Shown here one piece after another: positions 50,751 to 64,000 of a stretch of 64,000 bases of DNA. The position numbers were made by a program, and so were the translations under genes. Position 1 is the stretch's first letter; every line of letters begins with the position of its first letter. Under the pieces are notes generated by a model. It was not told where the DNA came from. It searched no databases and saw nothing but the letters and a program-made list of their open reading frames with translations. The DNA lies in the NCBI RefSeq assembly GCF_021155765.1, contig NC_060112.1:15128001-15192000 (forward strand), in the 5' to 3' direction. The DNA comes from Diprion similis (lineage: Eukaryota; Arthropoda; Insecta; Hymenoptera; Diprionidae).

Positions 50751-53700
50751 GAGGCATCGATTAATCGCAGTCCCGATACGCTGCGAGCAACACCTGCAAA
50801 GTTACAGCCGAAAAACTGCAGATTTTCATCGTCATTTCTCTGCTGCTGGTCCTAGGCTATTTTTCATGTGTTTTCTGAGTTCCTGGAGGTCGAATTAGTC
50901 TAAAAAGCGTCATACGGATCGATTCCCAGACAAAAGATTTTTCGGCCAAAAAAAATCCAAGGCTAACCCCTTTGCATTTTTGGCGAAAATTTCGACAACT
51001 TTGGAAAGTGCTGCAATTAATTCTTTAGGGTACTATTCCGACGTGATTTTGCGAGAGGAATCGATTAATCGCAGTCCCGATACGCTGCGAGCAACACCTG
51101 CAAAGTTACAGCCGAAAAACTGCAGATTTTCATCGTCATTTCTCTGCTGCTGGTCCTAGGCTATTTTTCATGTGTTTTCTGAGTTCCTGGGGGTCGAATT
51201 AGTCTAAAAAGCGTCATACGGATCGATTCCCAGACAAAAGATTTTTCGGCCAAAAAAAATCCAAGGCTAACCCCTTTGCATTTTTGGCGAAAATTTCGAC
51301 AACTTTGGAAAGTGCTGCAATTAATTCTTTAGGGTACTATTCCGACGTGATTTTGCGAGAGGAATCGATTAATCGCAGTCCCGATACGCTGCGAGCAACA
51401 CCTGCAAAGTTACAGCCGAAAAACTGCAGATTTTCATCGTCATTTCTCTGCTGCTGGTCCTAGGCTATTTTTCATGTGTTTTCTGAGTTCCTGGGGGTCG
51501 AATTAGTCTAAAAAGCGTCATACGGATCGATTCCCAGACAAAAGATTTTTCGGCCAAAAAAAATCCAAGGCTAACCCCTTTGCATTTTTGGCGAAAATTT
51601 CGACAACTTTGGAAAGTGCTGCAATTAATGTTTTAGGGTACTATTCCGACGTGATTTTGCGAGAGGAATCGATTAATCGCAGTCCCGATACGCTGCGAGC
51701 AACACCTGCAAAGTTACAGCCGAAAAACTGCAGATTTTCATCGTCATTTCTCTGCTGCTGGTCCTAGGCTATTTTTCATGTGTTTTCTGAGTTCCTGGGG
51801 GTCGAATTAGTCTAAAAAGCGTCATACGGATCGATTCCCAGACAAAAGATTTTTCGGCCAAAAAAAATCCAAGGCTAACCCCTTTGCATTTTTGGCGAAA
51901 ATTTCGACGACTTCGAAAAGTGCTGCAAATAATTCTTTAGGGTACTATTCCGACGTGATTTTGCGAGAGGAATCGATTAATCGCAGTCCCGATACGCTGC
52001 GAGCAACACCTGCAAAGTTACAGCCGAAAAACTGCAGATTTTCATCGTCATTCCTCTGCTGCTGGTCCTAGGCTATTTTTCATGTGTTTTCTGAGTTCCT
52101 GGGGGTCGAATTAGTCTAAAAAGCGTCATACGGATCGATTCCCAGACAAAAGATTTTTCGGCCAAAAAAAATCCAAGGCTAACCCCTTTGCATTTTTGGC
52201 GAAAATTTCGACAACTTTGGAAAGTGCTGCAATTAATTCTTTAGGGTACTATTCCGACGTGATTTTGCGAGAGGAATCGATTAATCGCAGTCCCGATACG
52301 CTGCGAGCAACACCTGCAAAGTTACAGCCGAAAAACTGCAGATTTTCATCGTCATTTCTCTGCTGCTGGTCCTAGGCTATTTTTCATGTGTTTTCTGAGT
52401 TCCTGGGGGTCGAATTAGTCTAAAAAGCGTCATACGGATCAATTCCCAGACAAAAGATTTTTCGGCCAAAAAAAATCCAAGGCTAACCCCTTTGCATTTT
52501 TGGCGAAAATTTCGACAACTTTGGAAAGTGCTGCAATTAATTCTTTAGGGTACTATTCCGACGTGATTTTGCGAGAGGAATCGATTAATCGCAGTCCCGA
52601 TACGCTGCGAGCAACACCTGCAAAGTTACAGCCGAAAAACTGCAGATTTTCATCGTCATTTCTCTGCTGCTGGTCCTAGGCTATTTTTCATGTGTTTTCT
52701 GAGTTCCTGGGGGTCGAATTAGTCTAAAAAGCGTCATACGGATCGATTCCCAGACAAAAGATTTTTCGGCCAAAAAAAATCCAAGGCTAACCCCTTTGCA
52801 TTTTTGGCGAAAATTTCGACAACTTTGGAAAGTGCTGCAATTAATTTTTTAGGGTACTATTCCGACGTGATTTTGCGAGAGGAATCGATTAATCGCAGTC
52901 CCGATACGCTGCGAGCAACACCTGCAAAGTTACAGCCGAAAAACTGCAGATTTTCATCGTCATTTCTCTGCTGCTGGTCCTAGGCTATTTTTCATGTGTT
53001 TTCTGAGTTCCTGGGGGTCGAATTAGTCTAAAAAGCGTCATACGGATCGATTCCCAGACAAAAGATTTTTCGGCCAAAAAAAATCCAAGGCTAACCCCTT
53101 TGCATTTTTGGCGAAAATTTCGACGACTTCGAAAAGTGCTGCAATTAATTCTTTAGGGTACTATTCCGACGTGATTTTGCGAGAGGAATCGATTAATCGC
53201 AGTCCCGATACACTGCGAGCAACACCTGCAAAGTTACAGCCGAAAAACTGCAGATTTTCATCGTCATTTCTCTGCTGCTGGTCCTAGGCTATTTTTCATG
53301 TGTTTTCTGAGTTCCTGGGGGTCGAATTAGTCCAAAAAGCGTCATACGGATCGATTCCCAGACAAAAGATTTTTCGGCCAAAAAAAATCCAAGGCTAACC
53401 CCTTTGCATTTTTGGCGAAAATTTCGACAACTTTGGAAAGTGCTGCAATTAATTCTTTAGGGTACTATTCCGACGTGATTTTGCGAGAGGAATCGATTAA
53501 TCGCAGTCCCGATACGCTGCGAGCAACACCTGCAAAGTTACAGCCGAAAAACTGCAGATTTTCATCGTCATTTCTCTGCTGCTGGTCCTAGGCTATTTTT
53601 CATGTGTTTTCTGAGTTCCTGGGGGTCGAATTAGTCTAAAAAGCGTCATACGGATCGATTCCCAGACAAAAGATTTTTCGGCCAAAAAAAATCCAAGGCT

Positions 53701-56700
53701 AACCCCTTTGCATTTTTGGCGAAAATTTCGACAACTTTGGAAAGTGCTGCAATTAATTCTTTAGGGTACTATTCCGACGTGATTTTGCGAGAGGAATCGA
53801 TTAATCGCAGTCCCGATACGCTGCGAGCAACACCTGCAAAGTTACAGCCGAAAAACTGCAGATTTTCATCGTCATTTCTCTGCTGCTGGTCCTAGGCTAT
53901 TTTTCCTGTGTTTTCTGAGTTCCTGGGGGTCGAATTAGTCTAAAAAGCGTCATACGGATCGATTTCCAGACAAAAGATTTTTCGGCCAAAAAAAATCCAA
54001 GGCTAACCCCTTTGCATTTTTGGCGAAAATTTCGACGACTTTGAAAAGTGCTGCAATTGTTTCTTTAGGGTACTATTCCGACGTGATTTTGCGAGAGGAA
54101 TCGATTAATCGCAGTCCCGATACGCTGCGAGCAACACCTGCAAAGTTACAGCCGAAAAACTGCAGATTTTCATCGTCATTTCTCTGCTGCTGGTCCTAGG
54201 CTATTTTTCATGTGTTTTCTGAGTTCCTGGGGGTCGAATTAGTCTAAAAAGCGTCATACGGATCGATTCCCAGACAAAAGATTTTCGGCCAAAAAAAATC
54301 CAAGGCTAACCCCTTTGCATTTTTGGCGAAAATTTCGACAACTTTGGAAAGTGCTGCAATTAATTTTTTAGGGTACTATTCCGACGTGATTTTGCGAGAG
54401 GAATCGATTAATCGCAGTCCCGATACGCTGCGAGCAACACCTGCAAAGTTACAGCCGAAAAACTGCAGATTTTCATCGTCATTTCTCTGCTGCTGGTCCT
54501 AGGCTATTTTTCATGTGTTTTCTGAGTTCCTGGGGGTCGAATTAGTCTAAAAAGCGTCATACGGATCGATTCCCAGACAAAAGATTTTTCGGCCAAAAAA
54601 AATCCAAGGTAACCCCTTTGCATTTTTGGCGAAAATTTCGACAACTTTGGAAAGTGCTGCAATTAATTCTTCAGGGTACTATTCCGACGTGATTTTGCGA
54701 GAGGAATCGATTAATCGCAGTCCCGATACGCTGCGAGCAACACCTGCAAAGTTACAGCCGAAAAACTGCAGATTTTCATCGTCATTTCTCTGCTGCTGGT
54801 CCTAGGCTATTCTTCATGTGTTTTCTGAGTTCCTGGGGGTCGAATTAGTCTAAAAAGCGTCATACGGATCGATTCCCAGACAAAAGATTTTTCGGCCAAA
54901 AAAAATCCAAGGCTAACCCCTTTGCATTTTTGGCGAAAATTTCGACAACTTTGGAAAGTGCTGCAATTAATTTTTTAGGGTACTATTCCGACGTGATTTT
55001 GCGAGAGGCATCGATTAATCGCAGTCCCGATACGCTGCGAGCAACACCTGCAAAGTTACAGCCGAAAAACTGCAGATTTTCATCGTCATTTCTCTGCTGC
55101 TGGTCCTAGGCTATTTTTCATGTGTTTTCTGAGTTCCTGGAGGTCGAATTAGTCTAAAAAGCGTCATACGGATCGATTCCCAGACAAAAGATTTTTCGGT
55201 CAAAAAAAATCCAAGGCTAACCCCTTTGCATTTTTGGCGAAAATTTCGACAACTTTGGAAAGTGCTGCAATTAATTCTTTAGGGTACTATTCCGACGTGA
55301 TTTTGCGAGAGGAATCGATTAATCGCAGTCCCGATACGCTGCGAGCAACACCTGCAAAGTTACAGCCGAAAAACTGCAGATTTTCATCGTCATTTCTCTG
55401 CTGCTGGTCCTAGGCTATTTTTCATGTGTTTTCTGAGTTCCTGGGGGTCGAATTAGTCTAAAAAGCGTCATACGGATCGATTCCCAGACAAAAGATTTTT
55501 CGGCCAAAAAAAATCCAAGGCTAACCCCTTTGCATTTTTGGCGAAAATTTCGACAACTTTGGAAAGTGCTGCAATTAATTCTTTAGGGTACTATTCCGAC
55601 GTGATTTTGCGAGAGGAATCGATTAATCGCAGTCCCGATACGCTGCGAGCAACACCTGCAAAGTTACAGCCGAAAAACTGCAGATTTTCATCGTCATTTC
55701 TCTGCTGCTGGTCCTAGGCTATTTTTCATGTGTTTTCTGAGTTCCTGGGGGTCGAATTAGTCTAAAAAGCGTCATACGGATCGATTCCCAGACAAAAGAT
55801 TTTTCGGCCAAAAAAAATCCAAGGCTAACCCCTTTGCATTTTTGGCGAAAATTTCGACAACTTTGGAAAGTGCTGCAATTAATGTTTTAGGGTACTATTC
55901 CGACGTGATTTTGCGAGAGGAATCGATTAATCGCAGTCCCGATACGCTGCGAGCAACACCTGCAAAGTTACAGCCGAAAAACTGCAGATTTTCATCGTCA
56001 TTTCTCTGCTGCTGGTCCTAGGCTATTTTTCATGTGTTTTCTGAGTTCCTGGGGGTCGAATTAGTCTAAAAAGCGTCATACGGATCGATTCCCAGACAAA
56101 AGATTTTTCGGCCAAAAAAAATCCAAGGCTAACCCCTTTGCATTTTTGGCGAAAATTTCGACGACTTCGAAAAGTGCTGCAAATAATTCTTTAGGGTACT
56201 ATTCCGACGTGATTTTGCGAGAGGAATCGATTAATCGCAGTCCCGATACGCTGCGAGCAACACCTGCAAAGTTACAGCCGAAAAACTGCAGATTTTCATC
56301 GTCATTCCTCTGCTGCTGGTCCTAGGCTATTTTTCATGTGTTTTCTGAGTTCCTGGGGGTCGAATTAGTCTAAAAAGCGTCATACGGATCGATTCCCAGA
56401 CAAAAGATTTTTCGGCCAAAAAAAATCCAAGGCTAACCCCTTTGCATTTTTGGCGAAAATTTCGACAACTTTGGAAAGTGCTGCAATTAATTCTTTAGGG
56501 TACTATTCCGACGTGATTTTGCGAGAGGAATCGATTAATCGCAGTCCCGATACGCTGCGAGCAACACCTGCAAAGTTACAGCCGAAAAACTGCAGATTTT
56601 CATCGTCATTTCTCTGCTGCTGGTCCTAGGCTATTTTTCATGTGTTTTCTGAGTTCCTGGGGGTCGAATTAGTCTAAAAAGCGTCATACGGATCAATTCC

Positions 56701-59258
56701 CAGACAAAAGATTTTTCGGCCAAAAAAAATCCAAGGCTAACCCCTTTGCATTTTTGGCGAAAATTTCGACAACTTTGGAAAGTGCTGCAATTAATTCTTT
56801 AGGGTACTATTCCGACGTGATTTTGCGAGAGGAATCGATTAATCGCAGTCCCGATACGCTGCGAGCAACACCTGCAAAGTTACAGCCGAAAAACTGCAGA
56901 TTTTCATCGTCATTTCTCTGCTGCTGGTCCTAGGCTATTTTTCATGTGTTTTCTGAGTTCCTGGGGGTCGAATTAGTCTAAAAAGCGTCATACGGATCGA
57001 TTCCCAGACAAAAGATTTTTCGGCCAAAAAAAATCCAAGGCTAACCCCTTTGCATTTTTGGCGAAAATTTCGACAACTTTGGAAAGTGCTGCAATTAATT
57101 TTTTAGGGTACTATTCCGACGTGATTTTGCGAGAGGAATCGATTAATCGCAGTCCCGATACGCTGCGAGCAACACCTGCAAAGTTACAGCCGAAAAACTG
57201 CAGATTTTCATCGTCATTTCTCTGCTGCTGGTCCTAGGCTATTTTTCATGTGTTTTCTGAGTTCCTGGGGGTCGAATTAGTCTAAAAAGCGTCATACGGA
57301 TCGATTCCCAGACAAAAGATTTTTCGGCCAAAAAAAATCCAAGGCTAACCCCTTTGCATTTTTGGCGAAAATTTCGACGACTTCGAAAAGTGCTGCAATT
57401 AATTCTTTAGGGTACTATTCCGACGTGATTTTGCGAGAGGAATCGATTAATCGCAGTCCCGATACACTGCGAGCAACACCTGCAAAGTTACAGCCGAAAA
57501 ACTGCAGATTTTCATCGTCATTTCTCTGCTGCTGGTCCTAGGCTATTTTTCATGTGTTTTCTGAGTTCCTGGGGGTCGAATTAGTCCAAAAAGCGTCATA
57601 CGGATCGATTCCCAGACAAAAGATTTTTCGGCCAAAAAAAATCCAAGGCTAACCCCTTTGCATTTTTGGCGAAAATTTCGACAACTTTGGAAAGTGCTGC
57701 AATTAATTCTTTAGGGTACTATTCCGACGTGATTTTGCGAGAGGAATCGATTAATCGCAGTCCCGATACGCTGCGAGCAACACCTGCAAAGTTACAGCCG
57801 AAAAACTGCAGATTTTCATCGTCATTTCTCTGCTGCTGGTCCTAGGCTATTTTTCATGTGTTTTCTGAGTTCCTGGGGGTCGAATTAGTCTAAAAAGCGT
57901 CATACGGATCGATTCCCAGACAAAAGATTTTTCGGCCAAAAAAAATCCAAGGCTAACCCCTTTGCATTTTTGGCGAAAATTTCGACAACTTTGGAAAGTG
58001 CTGCAATTAATTCTTTAGGGTACTATTCCGACGTGATTTTGCGAGAGGAATCGATTAATCGCAGTCCCGATACGCTGCGAGCAACACCTGCAAAGTTACA
58101 GCCGAAAAACTGCAGATTTTCATCGTCATTTCTCTGCTGCTGGTCCTAGGCTATTTTTCCTGTGTTTTCTGAGTTCCTGGGGGTCGAATTAGTCTAAAAA
58201 GCGTCATACGGATCGATTTCCAGACAAAAGATTTTTCGGCCAAAAAAAATCCAAGGCTAACCCCTTTGCATTTTTGGCGAAAATTTCGACGACTTTGAAA
58301 AGTGCTGCAATTGTTTCTTTAGGGTACTATTCCGACGTGATTTTGCGAGAGGAATCGATTAATCGCAGTCCCGATACGCTGCGAGCAACACCTGCAAAGT
58401 TACAGCCGAAAAACTGCAGATTTTCATCGTCATTTCTCTGCTGCTGGTCCTAGGCTATTTTTCATGTGTTTTCTGAGTTCCTGGGGGTCGAATTAGTCTA
58501 AAAAGCGTCATACGGATCGATTCCCAGACAAAAGATTTTCGGCCAAAAAAAATCCAAGGCTAACCCCTTTGCATTCTTGGCGAAAATTTCGACAACTTTG
58601 GAAAGTGCTGCAATTAATTTTTTAGGGTACTATTCCGACGTGATTTTGCGAGAGGAATCGATTAATCGCAGTCCCGATACGCTGCGAGCAACACCTGCAA
58701 AGTTACAGCCGAAAAACTGCAGATTTTCATCGTCATTTCTCTGCTGCTGGTCCTAGGCTATTTTTCATGTGTTTTCTGAGTTCCTGGGGGTCGAATTAGT
58801 CTAAAAAGCGTCATACGGATCGATTCCCAGACAAAAGATTTTTCGGCCAAAAAAAATCCAAGGTAACCCCTTTGCATTTTTGGCGAAAATTTCGACAACT
58901 TTGGAAAGTGCTGCAATTAATTCTTCAGGGTACTATTCCGACGTGATTTTGCGAGAGGAATCGATTAATCGCAGTCCCGATACGCTGCGAGCAACACCTG
59001 CAAAGTTACAGCCGAAAAACTGCAGATTTTCATCGTCATTTCTCTGCTGCTGGTCCTAGGCTATTCTTCATGTGTTTTCTGAGTTCCTGGGGGTCGAATT
59101 AGTCTAAAAAGCGTCATACGGATCGATTCCCAGACAAAAGATTTTTCGGCCAAAAAAAATCCAAGGCTAACCCCTTTGCATTTTTGGCGAAAATTTCGAC
59201 AACTTTGGAAAGTGCTGCAATTAATTTTTTAGGGTACTATTCCGACGTGATTTTGCGA
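50751..59258 (+). repeat. 14-monomer higher-order repeat, two consecutive copies of 4,254 bp
   Basis: Private variants recur exactly 4,254 bp apart: GAGGCATCG at 50751/55005, TCCTGGAGG at 50881/55135, AATTCCCAG (in GATCAATTCCC) at 52441/56695, TTCCTCTGC at 52051/56305, TCCAAAAAGCG at 53331/57585, TTTTCCTGTG at 53901/58155, AAGGTAACC at 54606/58860 and TCTTCATG at 54811/59065. 14 x 304 is 4,256, and two 1-bp deletions within the unit (near 54282 and 54608) explain the missing 2 bp. To the right, shortened versions follow: three monomers are missing near 59.1-59.5 kb, and a 911-bp three-monomer duplication gives AAGGTAACC at 61594 and 62505. Confidence 0.92.
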
Positions 59259-62200
59259 GAGGAATCGATTAATCGCAGTCCCGATACGCTGCGAGCAACA
59301 CCTGCAAAGTTACAGCCGAAAAACTGCAGATTTTCATCGTCATTTCTCTGCTGCTGGTCCTAGGCTATTTTTCATGTGTTTTCTGAGTTCCTGGGGGTCG
59401 AATTAGTCTAAAAAGCGTCATACGGATCGATTCCCAGACAAAAGATTTTTCGGCCAAAAAAAATCCAAGGCTAACCCCTTTGCATTTTTGGCGAAAATTT
59501 CGACGACTTCGAAAAGTGCTGCAAATAATTCTTTAGGGTACTATTCCGACGTGATTTTGCGAGAGGAATCGATTAATCGCAGTCCCGATACGCTGCGAGC
59601 AACACCTGCAAAGTTACAGCCGAAAAACTGCAGATTTTCATCGTCATTTCTCTGCTGCTGGTCCTAGGCTATTTTTCATGTGTTTTCTGAGTTCCTGGGG
59701 GTCGAATTAGTCTAAAAAGCGTCATACGGATCGATTCCCAGACAAAAGATTTTTCGGCCAAAAAAAATCCAAGGCTAACCCCTTTGCATTTTTGGCGAAA
59801 ATTTCGAAAACTTTGGAAAGTGCTGCAATTAATTCTTTAGGGTACTATTCCGACGTGATTTTGCGAGAGGAATCGATTAATCGCAGTCCCGATACGCTGC
59901 GAGCAACACCTGCAAAGTTACAGCCGAAAAACTGCAGATTTTAGTCGTCATTTCTCTGCTGCTGGTCCTAGGCTATTTTTCATGTGTTTTCTGAGTTCCT
60001 GGGGGTCGAATTAGTCTAAAAAGCGTCATACGGATCGATTCCCAGACAAAAGATTTTTCGGCCAAAAAAAATCCAAGGCTAACCCCTTTGCATTTTTGGC
60101 GAAAATTTCGACAACTTTGGAAAGTGCTGCAATTAATTCTTTAGGGTACTATTCCGACGTGATTTTGCGAGAGGAATCGATTAATCGCAGTCCCGATACG
60201 CTGCGAGCAACACCTGCAAAGTTACAGCCGAAAAACTGCAGATTTTCATCGTCATTTCTCTGCTGCTGGTCCTAGGCTATTTTTCATGTGTTTTCTGAGT
60301 TCCTGGGGGTCGAATTAGTCTAAAAAGCGTCATACGGATCGATTCCCAGACAAAAGATTTTTCGGCCAAAAAAAATCCAAGGCTAACCCCTTTGCATTTT
60401 TGGCGAAAATTTCGACGACTTTGAAAAGTGCTGCAATTGTTTCTTTAGGGTACTATTCCGACGTGATTTTGCGAGAGGAATTGATTAATCGCAGTCCCGA
60501 TACGCTGCGAGCAACACCTGCAAAGTTACAGCCGAAAAACTGCAGATTTTCATCGTCATTTCTCTGCTGCTGGTCCTAGGCTATTTTTCATGTGTTTTCT
60601 GAGTTCCTGGGGGTCGAATTAGTCTAAAAAGCGTCATACGGATCGATTCCCAGACAAAAGATTTTTCGGCCAAAAAAAATCCAAGGCTAACCCCTTTGCA
60701 TTTTTGGCGAAAATTTCGACAACTTTGGAAAGTGCTGCAATTAATTTTTTAGGGTACTATTCCGACGTGATTTTGCGAGAGGAATCGATTAATCGCAGTC
60801 CCGATACGCTGCGAGCAACACCTGCAAAGTTACAGCCGAAAAACTGCAGATTTTCATCGTCATTTCTCTGCTGCTGGTCCTAGACTATTTTTCCTGTGTT
60901 TTCTGAGTTCCTGGGGGTCGAATTAGTCTAAAAAGCGTCATACGGATCGATTTCCAGACAAAAGATTTTTCGGCCAAAAAAAATCCAAGGCTAACCCCTT
61001 TGCATTTTTGGCGAAAATTTCGACGACTTTGAAAAGTGCTGCAATTGTTTCTTTAGGGTACTATTCCGACGTGATTTTGCGAGAGGAATCGATTAATCGC
61101 AGTCCCGATACGCTGCGAGCAACACCTGCAAAGTTACAGCCGAAAAACTGCAGATTTTCATCGTCATTTCTCTGCTGCTGGTCCTAGGCTATTTTTCATG
61201 TGTTTTCTGAGTTCCTGGGGGTCGAATTAGTCTAAAAAGCGTCATACGGATCGATTCCCAGACAAAAGATTTTCGGCCAAAAAAAATCCAAGGCTAACCC
61301 CTTTGCATTTTTGGCGAAAATTTCGACAACTTTGGAAAGTGCTGCAATTAATTTTTTAGGGTACTATTCCGACGTGATTTTGCGAGAGGAATCGATTAAT
61401 CGCAGTCCCGATACGCTGCGAGCAACACCTGCAAAGTTACAGCCGAAAAACTGCAGATTTTCATCGTCATTTCTCTGCTGCTGGTCCTAGGCTATTTTTC
61501 ATGTGTTTTCTGAGTTCCTGGGGGTCGAATTAGTCTAAAAAGCGTCATACGGATCGATTCCCAGACAAAAGATTTTTCGGCCAAAAAAAATCCAAGGTAA
61601 CCCCTTTGCATTTTTGGCGAAAATTTCGACAACTTTGGAAAGTGCTGCAATTAATTCTTCAGGGTACTATTCCGACGTGATTTTGCGAGAGGAATCGATT
61701 AATCGCAGTCCCGATACGCTGCGAGCAACACCTGCAAAGTTACAGCCGAAAAACTGCAGATTTTCATCGTCATTTCTCTGCTGCTGGTCCTAGGCTATTT
61801 TTCATGTGTTTTCTGAGTTCCTGGGGGTCGAATTAGTCTAAGAAGCGTCATACGGATCGATTCCCAGACAAAAGATTTTTCGGCCAAAAAAAATCCAAGG
61901 CTAACCCCTTTGCATTTTTGGCGAAAATTTCGACAACTTTGGAAAGTGCTGCAATTAATTCTTTAGGGTACTATTCCGACGTGATTTTGCGAGAGGAATC
62001 GATTAATCGCAGTCCCGATACGCTGCGAGCAACACCTGCAAAGTTACAGCCGAAAAACTGCAGATTTTCATCGTCATTTCTCTGCTGCTGGTCCTAGGCT
62101 ATTTTTCATGTGTTTTCTGAGTTCCTGGGGGTCGAATTAGTCTAAAAAGCGTCATACGGATCGATTCCCAGACAAAAGATTTTTCGGCCAAAAAAAATCC

Positions 62201-64000
62201 AAGGCTAACCCCTTTGCATTTTTGGCGAAAATTTCGACAACTTTGGAAAGTGCTGCAATTAATTTTTTAGGGTACTATTCCGACGTGATTTTGCGAGAGG
62301 AATCGATTAATCGCAGTCCCGATACGCTGCGAGCAACACCTGCAAAGTTACAGCCGAAAAACTGCAGATTTTCATCGTCATTTCTCTGCTGCTGGTCCTA
62401 GGCTATTTTTCATGTGTTTTCTGAGTTCCTGGGGGTCGAATTAGTCTAAAAAGCGTCATACGGATCGATTCCCAGACAAAAGATTTTTCGGCCAAAAAAA
62501 ATCCAAGGTAACCCCTTTGCATTTTTGGCGAAAATTTCGACAACTTTGGAAAGTGCTGCAATTAATTCTTCAGGGTACTATTCCGACGTGATTTTGCGAG
62601 AGGAATCGATTAATCGCAGTCCCGATACGCTGCGAGCAACACCTGCAAAGTTACAGCCGAAAAACTGCAGATTTTCATCGTCATTTCTCTGCTGCTGGTC
62701 CTAGGCTATTTTTCATGTGTTTTCTGAGTTCCTGGGGGTCGAATTAGTCTAAGAAGCGTCATACGGATCGATTCCCAGACAAAAGATTTTTCGGCCAAAA
62801 AAAATCCAAGGCTAACCCCTTTGCATTTTTGGCGAAAATTTCGACAACTTTGGAAAGTGCTGCAATTAATTCTTTAGGGTACTATTCCGACGTGATTTTG
62901 CGAGAGGAATCGATTAATCGCAGTCCCGATACGCTGCGAGCAACACCTGCAAAGTTACAGCCGAAAAACTGCAGATTTTCATCGTCATTTCTCTGCTGCT
63001 GGTCCTAGGCTATTTTTCATGTGTTTTCTGAGTTCCTGGGGGTCGAATTAGTCTAAAAAGCGTCATACGGATCGATTCCCAGACAAAAGATTTTTCGGCC
63101 AAAAAAAATCCAAGGCTAACCCCTTTGCATTTTTGGCGAAAATTTCGACAACTTTGGAAAGTGCTGCAATTAATTCTTTAGGGTACTATTCCGACGTGAT
63201 TTTGCGAGAGGAATCGATTAATCGCAGTCCCGATACGCTGCGAGCAACACCTGCAAAGTTACAGCCGAAAAACTGCAGATTTTCATCGTCATTTCTCTGC
63301 TGCTGGTCCTAGGCTATTTTTCATGTGTTTTCTGAGTTCCTGGGGGTCGAATTAGTCTAAAAAGCGTCATACGGATCGATTCCCAGACAAAAGATTTTTC
63401 GGCCAAAAAAAATCCAAGGCTAACCCCTTTGCATTTTTGGCGAAAATTTCGACAACTTTGGAAAGTGCTGCAATTAATTTTTTAGGGTACTATTCCGACG
63501 TGATTTTGCGAGAGGAATCGATTAATCGCAGTCCCGATACGCTGCGAGCAACACCTGCAAAGTTACAGCCGAAAAACTGCAGATTTTCATCGTCATTTCT
63601 CTGCTGCTGGTCCTAGGCTATTTTTCATGTGTTTTCTGAGTTCCTGGGGGTCGAATTAGTCTAAAAAGCGTCATACGGATCGATTCCCAGACAAAAGATT
63701 TTTCGGCCAAAAAAAATCCAAGGCTAACCCCTTTGCATTTTTGGCGAAAATTTCGACGACTTCGAAAAGTGCTGCAATTAATTCTTTAGGGTACTATTCC
63801 GACGTGATTTTGCGAGAGGAATCGATTAATCGCAGTCCCGATACACTGCGAGCAACACCTGCAAAGTTACAGCCGAAAAACTGCAGATTTTCATCGTCAT
63901 TTCTCTGCTGCTGGTCCTAGGCTATTTTTCATGTGTTTTCTGAGTTCCTGGGGGTCGAATTAGTCCAAAAAGCGTCATACGGATCGATTCCCAGACAAAA

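Larger units (their letters stand above)
42291..64000 (+). repeat. Core satellite array: 304-bp monomer, about 71 copies, continues beyond window
   Basis: The landmark GAGTTCCTG repeats at 42365, 42669, 42973, 43277, 43581 and 43885, always 304 bp apart, and so on to the window end. Copies differ by a few scattered bases only (for example CAACTTTGG versus CGACTTCG/CGACTTTG after TTTCGA, and AATTCTTTAG versus AATTTTTTAG versus GTTTCTTTAG), with rare 1-bp deletions. No open frame of note runs through it and no gene or transposon interrupts it. The variant combinations recur in blocks, showing higher-order structure. Typical of centromeric or pericentromeric heterochromatin; which of these is not decidable here. 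Confidence 0.97.

Noticed and set aside
42291..64000. tRNA/SINE-like B box in the satellite (GGATCGATTCC)
   Set aside because: It matches the B-box consensus at 10 of 11 bases, but the only A-box-like sequence is about 20 bp upstream, too close for a Pol III internal promoter, and edge monomers lack it.
42291..64000. CENP-B box in the satellite monomer
   Set aside because: TTCG occurs several times, but none is followed by the required A and CGGG at the right spacing.
42291..64000. CRISPR array or multigene repeat
   Set aside because: The repeats are contiguous 304-bp units without spacers or open frames, in a eukaryotic genome.

Overview
The window looks like the chromosome of an insect, most likely a hymenopteran such as a sawfly. 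The reasons are spliced genes with GT-AG introns, replication-type histone genes ending in the metazoan 3' stem-loop, an insect-type synaptotagmin-7 C terminus, and AT-rich intergenic DNA with TA/TATATG microsatellites. The species cannot be named from the sequence alone. No prokaryotic features, CRISPR arrays or tRNA/rRNA genes were recognised.

Layout. (1) 1-10635, + strand: the 3' six exons of synaptotagmin-7 (both C2 domains), with a 7.4-kb intron that carries a fold-back element and hairpins, and with one GC-AG intron. (2) 10.6-19.2 kb: a gene-poor, AT-rich stretch with microsatellites. (3) 19.2-29.6 kb: a dispersed replication-dependent histone cluster with H4 (-), H1 (-), a divergent H2B (-)/H2A (+) pair and a second H4 (-). 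Each gene has its own GGCC-type 3' stem-loop. No H3 gene is present. At 19.27-19.34 kb lies a histone promoter with exactly the spacing of the H2A promoter, but no histone follows it. The cluster is broken up by a frameshifted copy of a multicopy PIN/FEN1-like gene and by two short hAT-like elements. (4) 30.9-34.0 kb, + strand: a monocarboxylate-transporter-like MFS gene in five exons, with a one-base frameshift in exon 2. (5) 35.3-38.5 kb, - strand: a complete SCYL2 (CVAK104) pseudokinase gene in six exons, convergent with the transporter. (6) 40.1-64.0 kb: the edge and body of a large satellite array. Edge monomers are diverged and about 312 bp long. From about 42.3 kb the monomers are nearly identical, 304 bp long, and arranged in higher-order repeats, the clearest being a 14-monomer unit of 4,254 bp present in two consecutive copies. 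The array runs off the right end.

Working together: the histones supply S-phase chromatin, Syt7 acts as a Ca2+ sensor for membrane fusion, and SCYL2 works in clathrin/TGN-endosome traffic. There is no sign that the flanking genes form a functional unit with the histones. The most unusual parts of the window are the layered satellite array and the H3-less histone cluster with its ownerless promoter.
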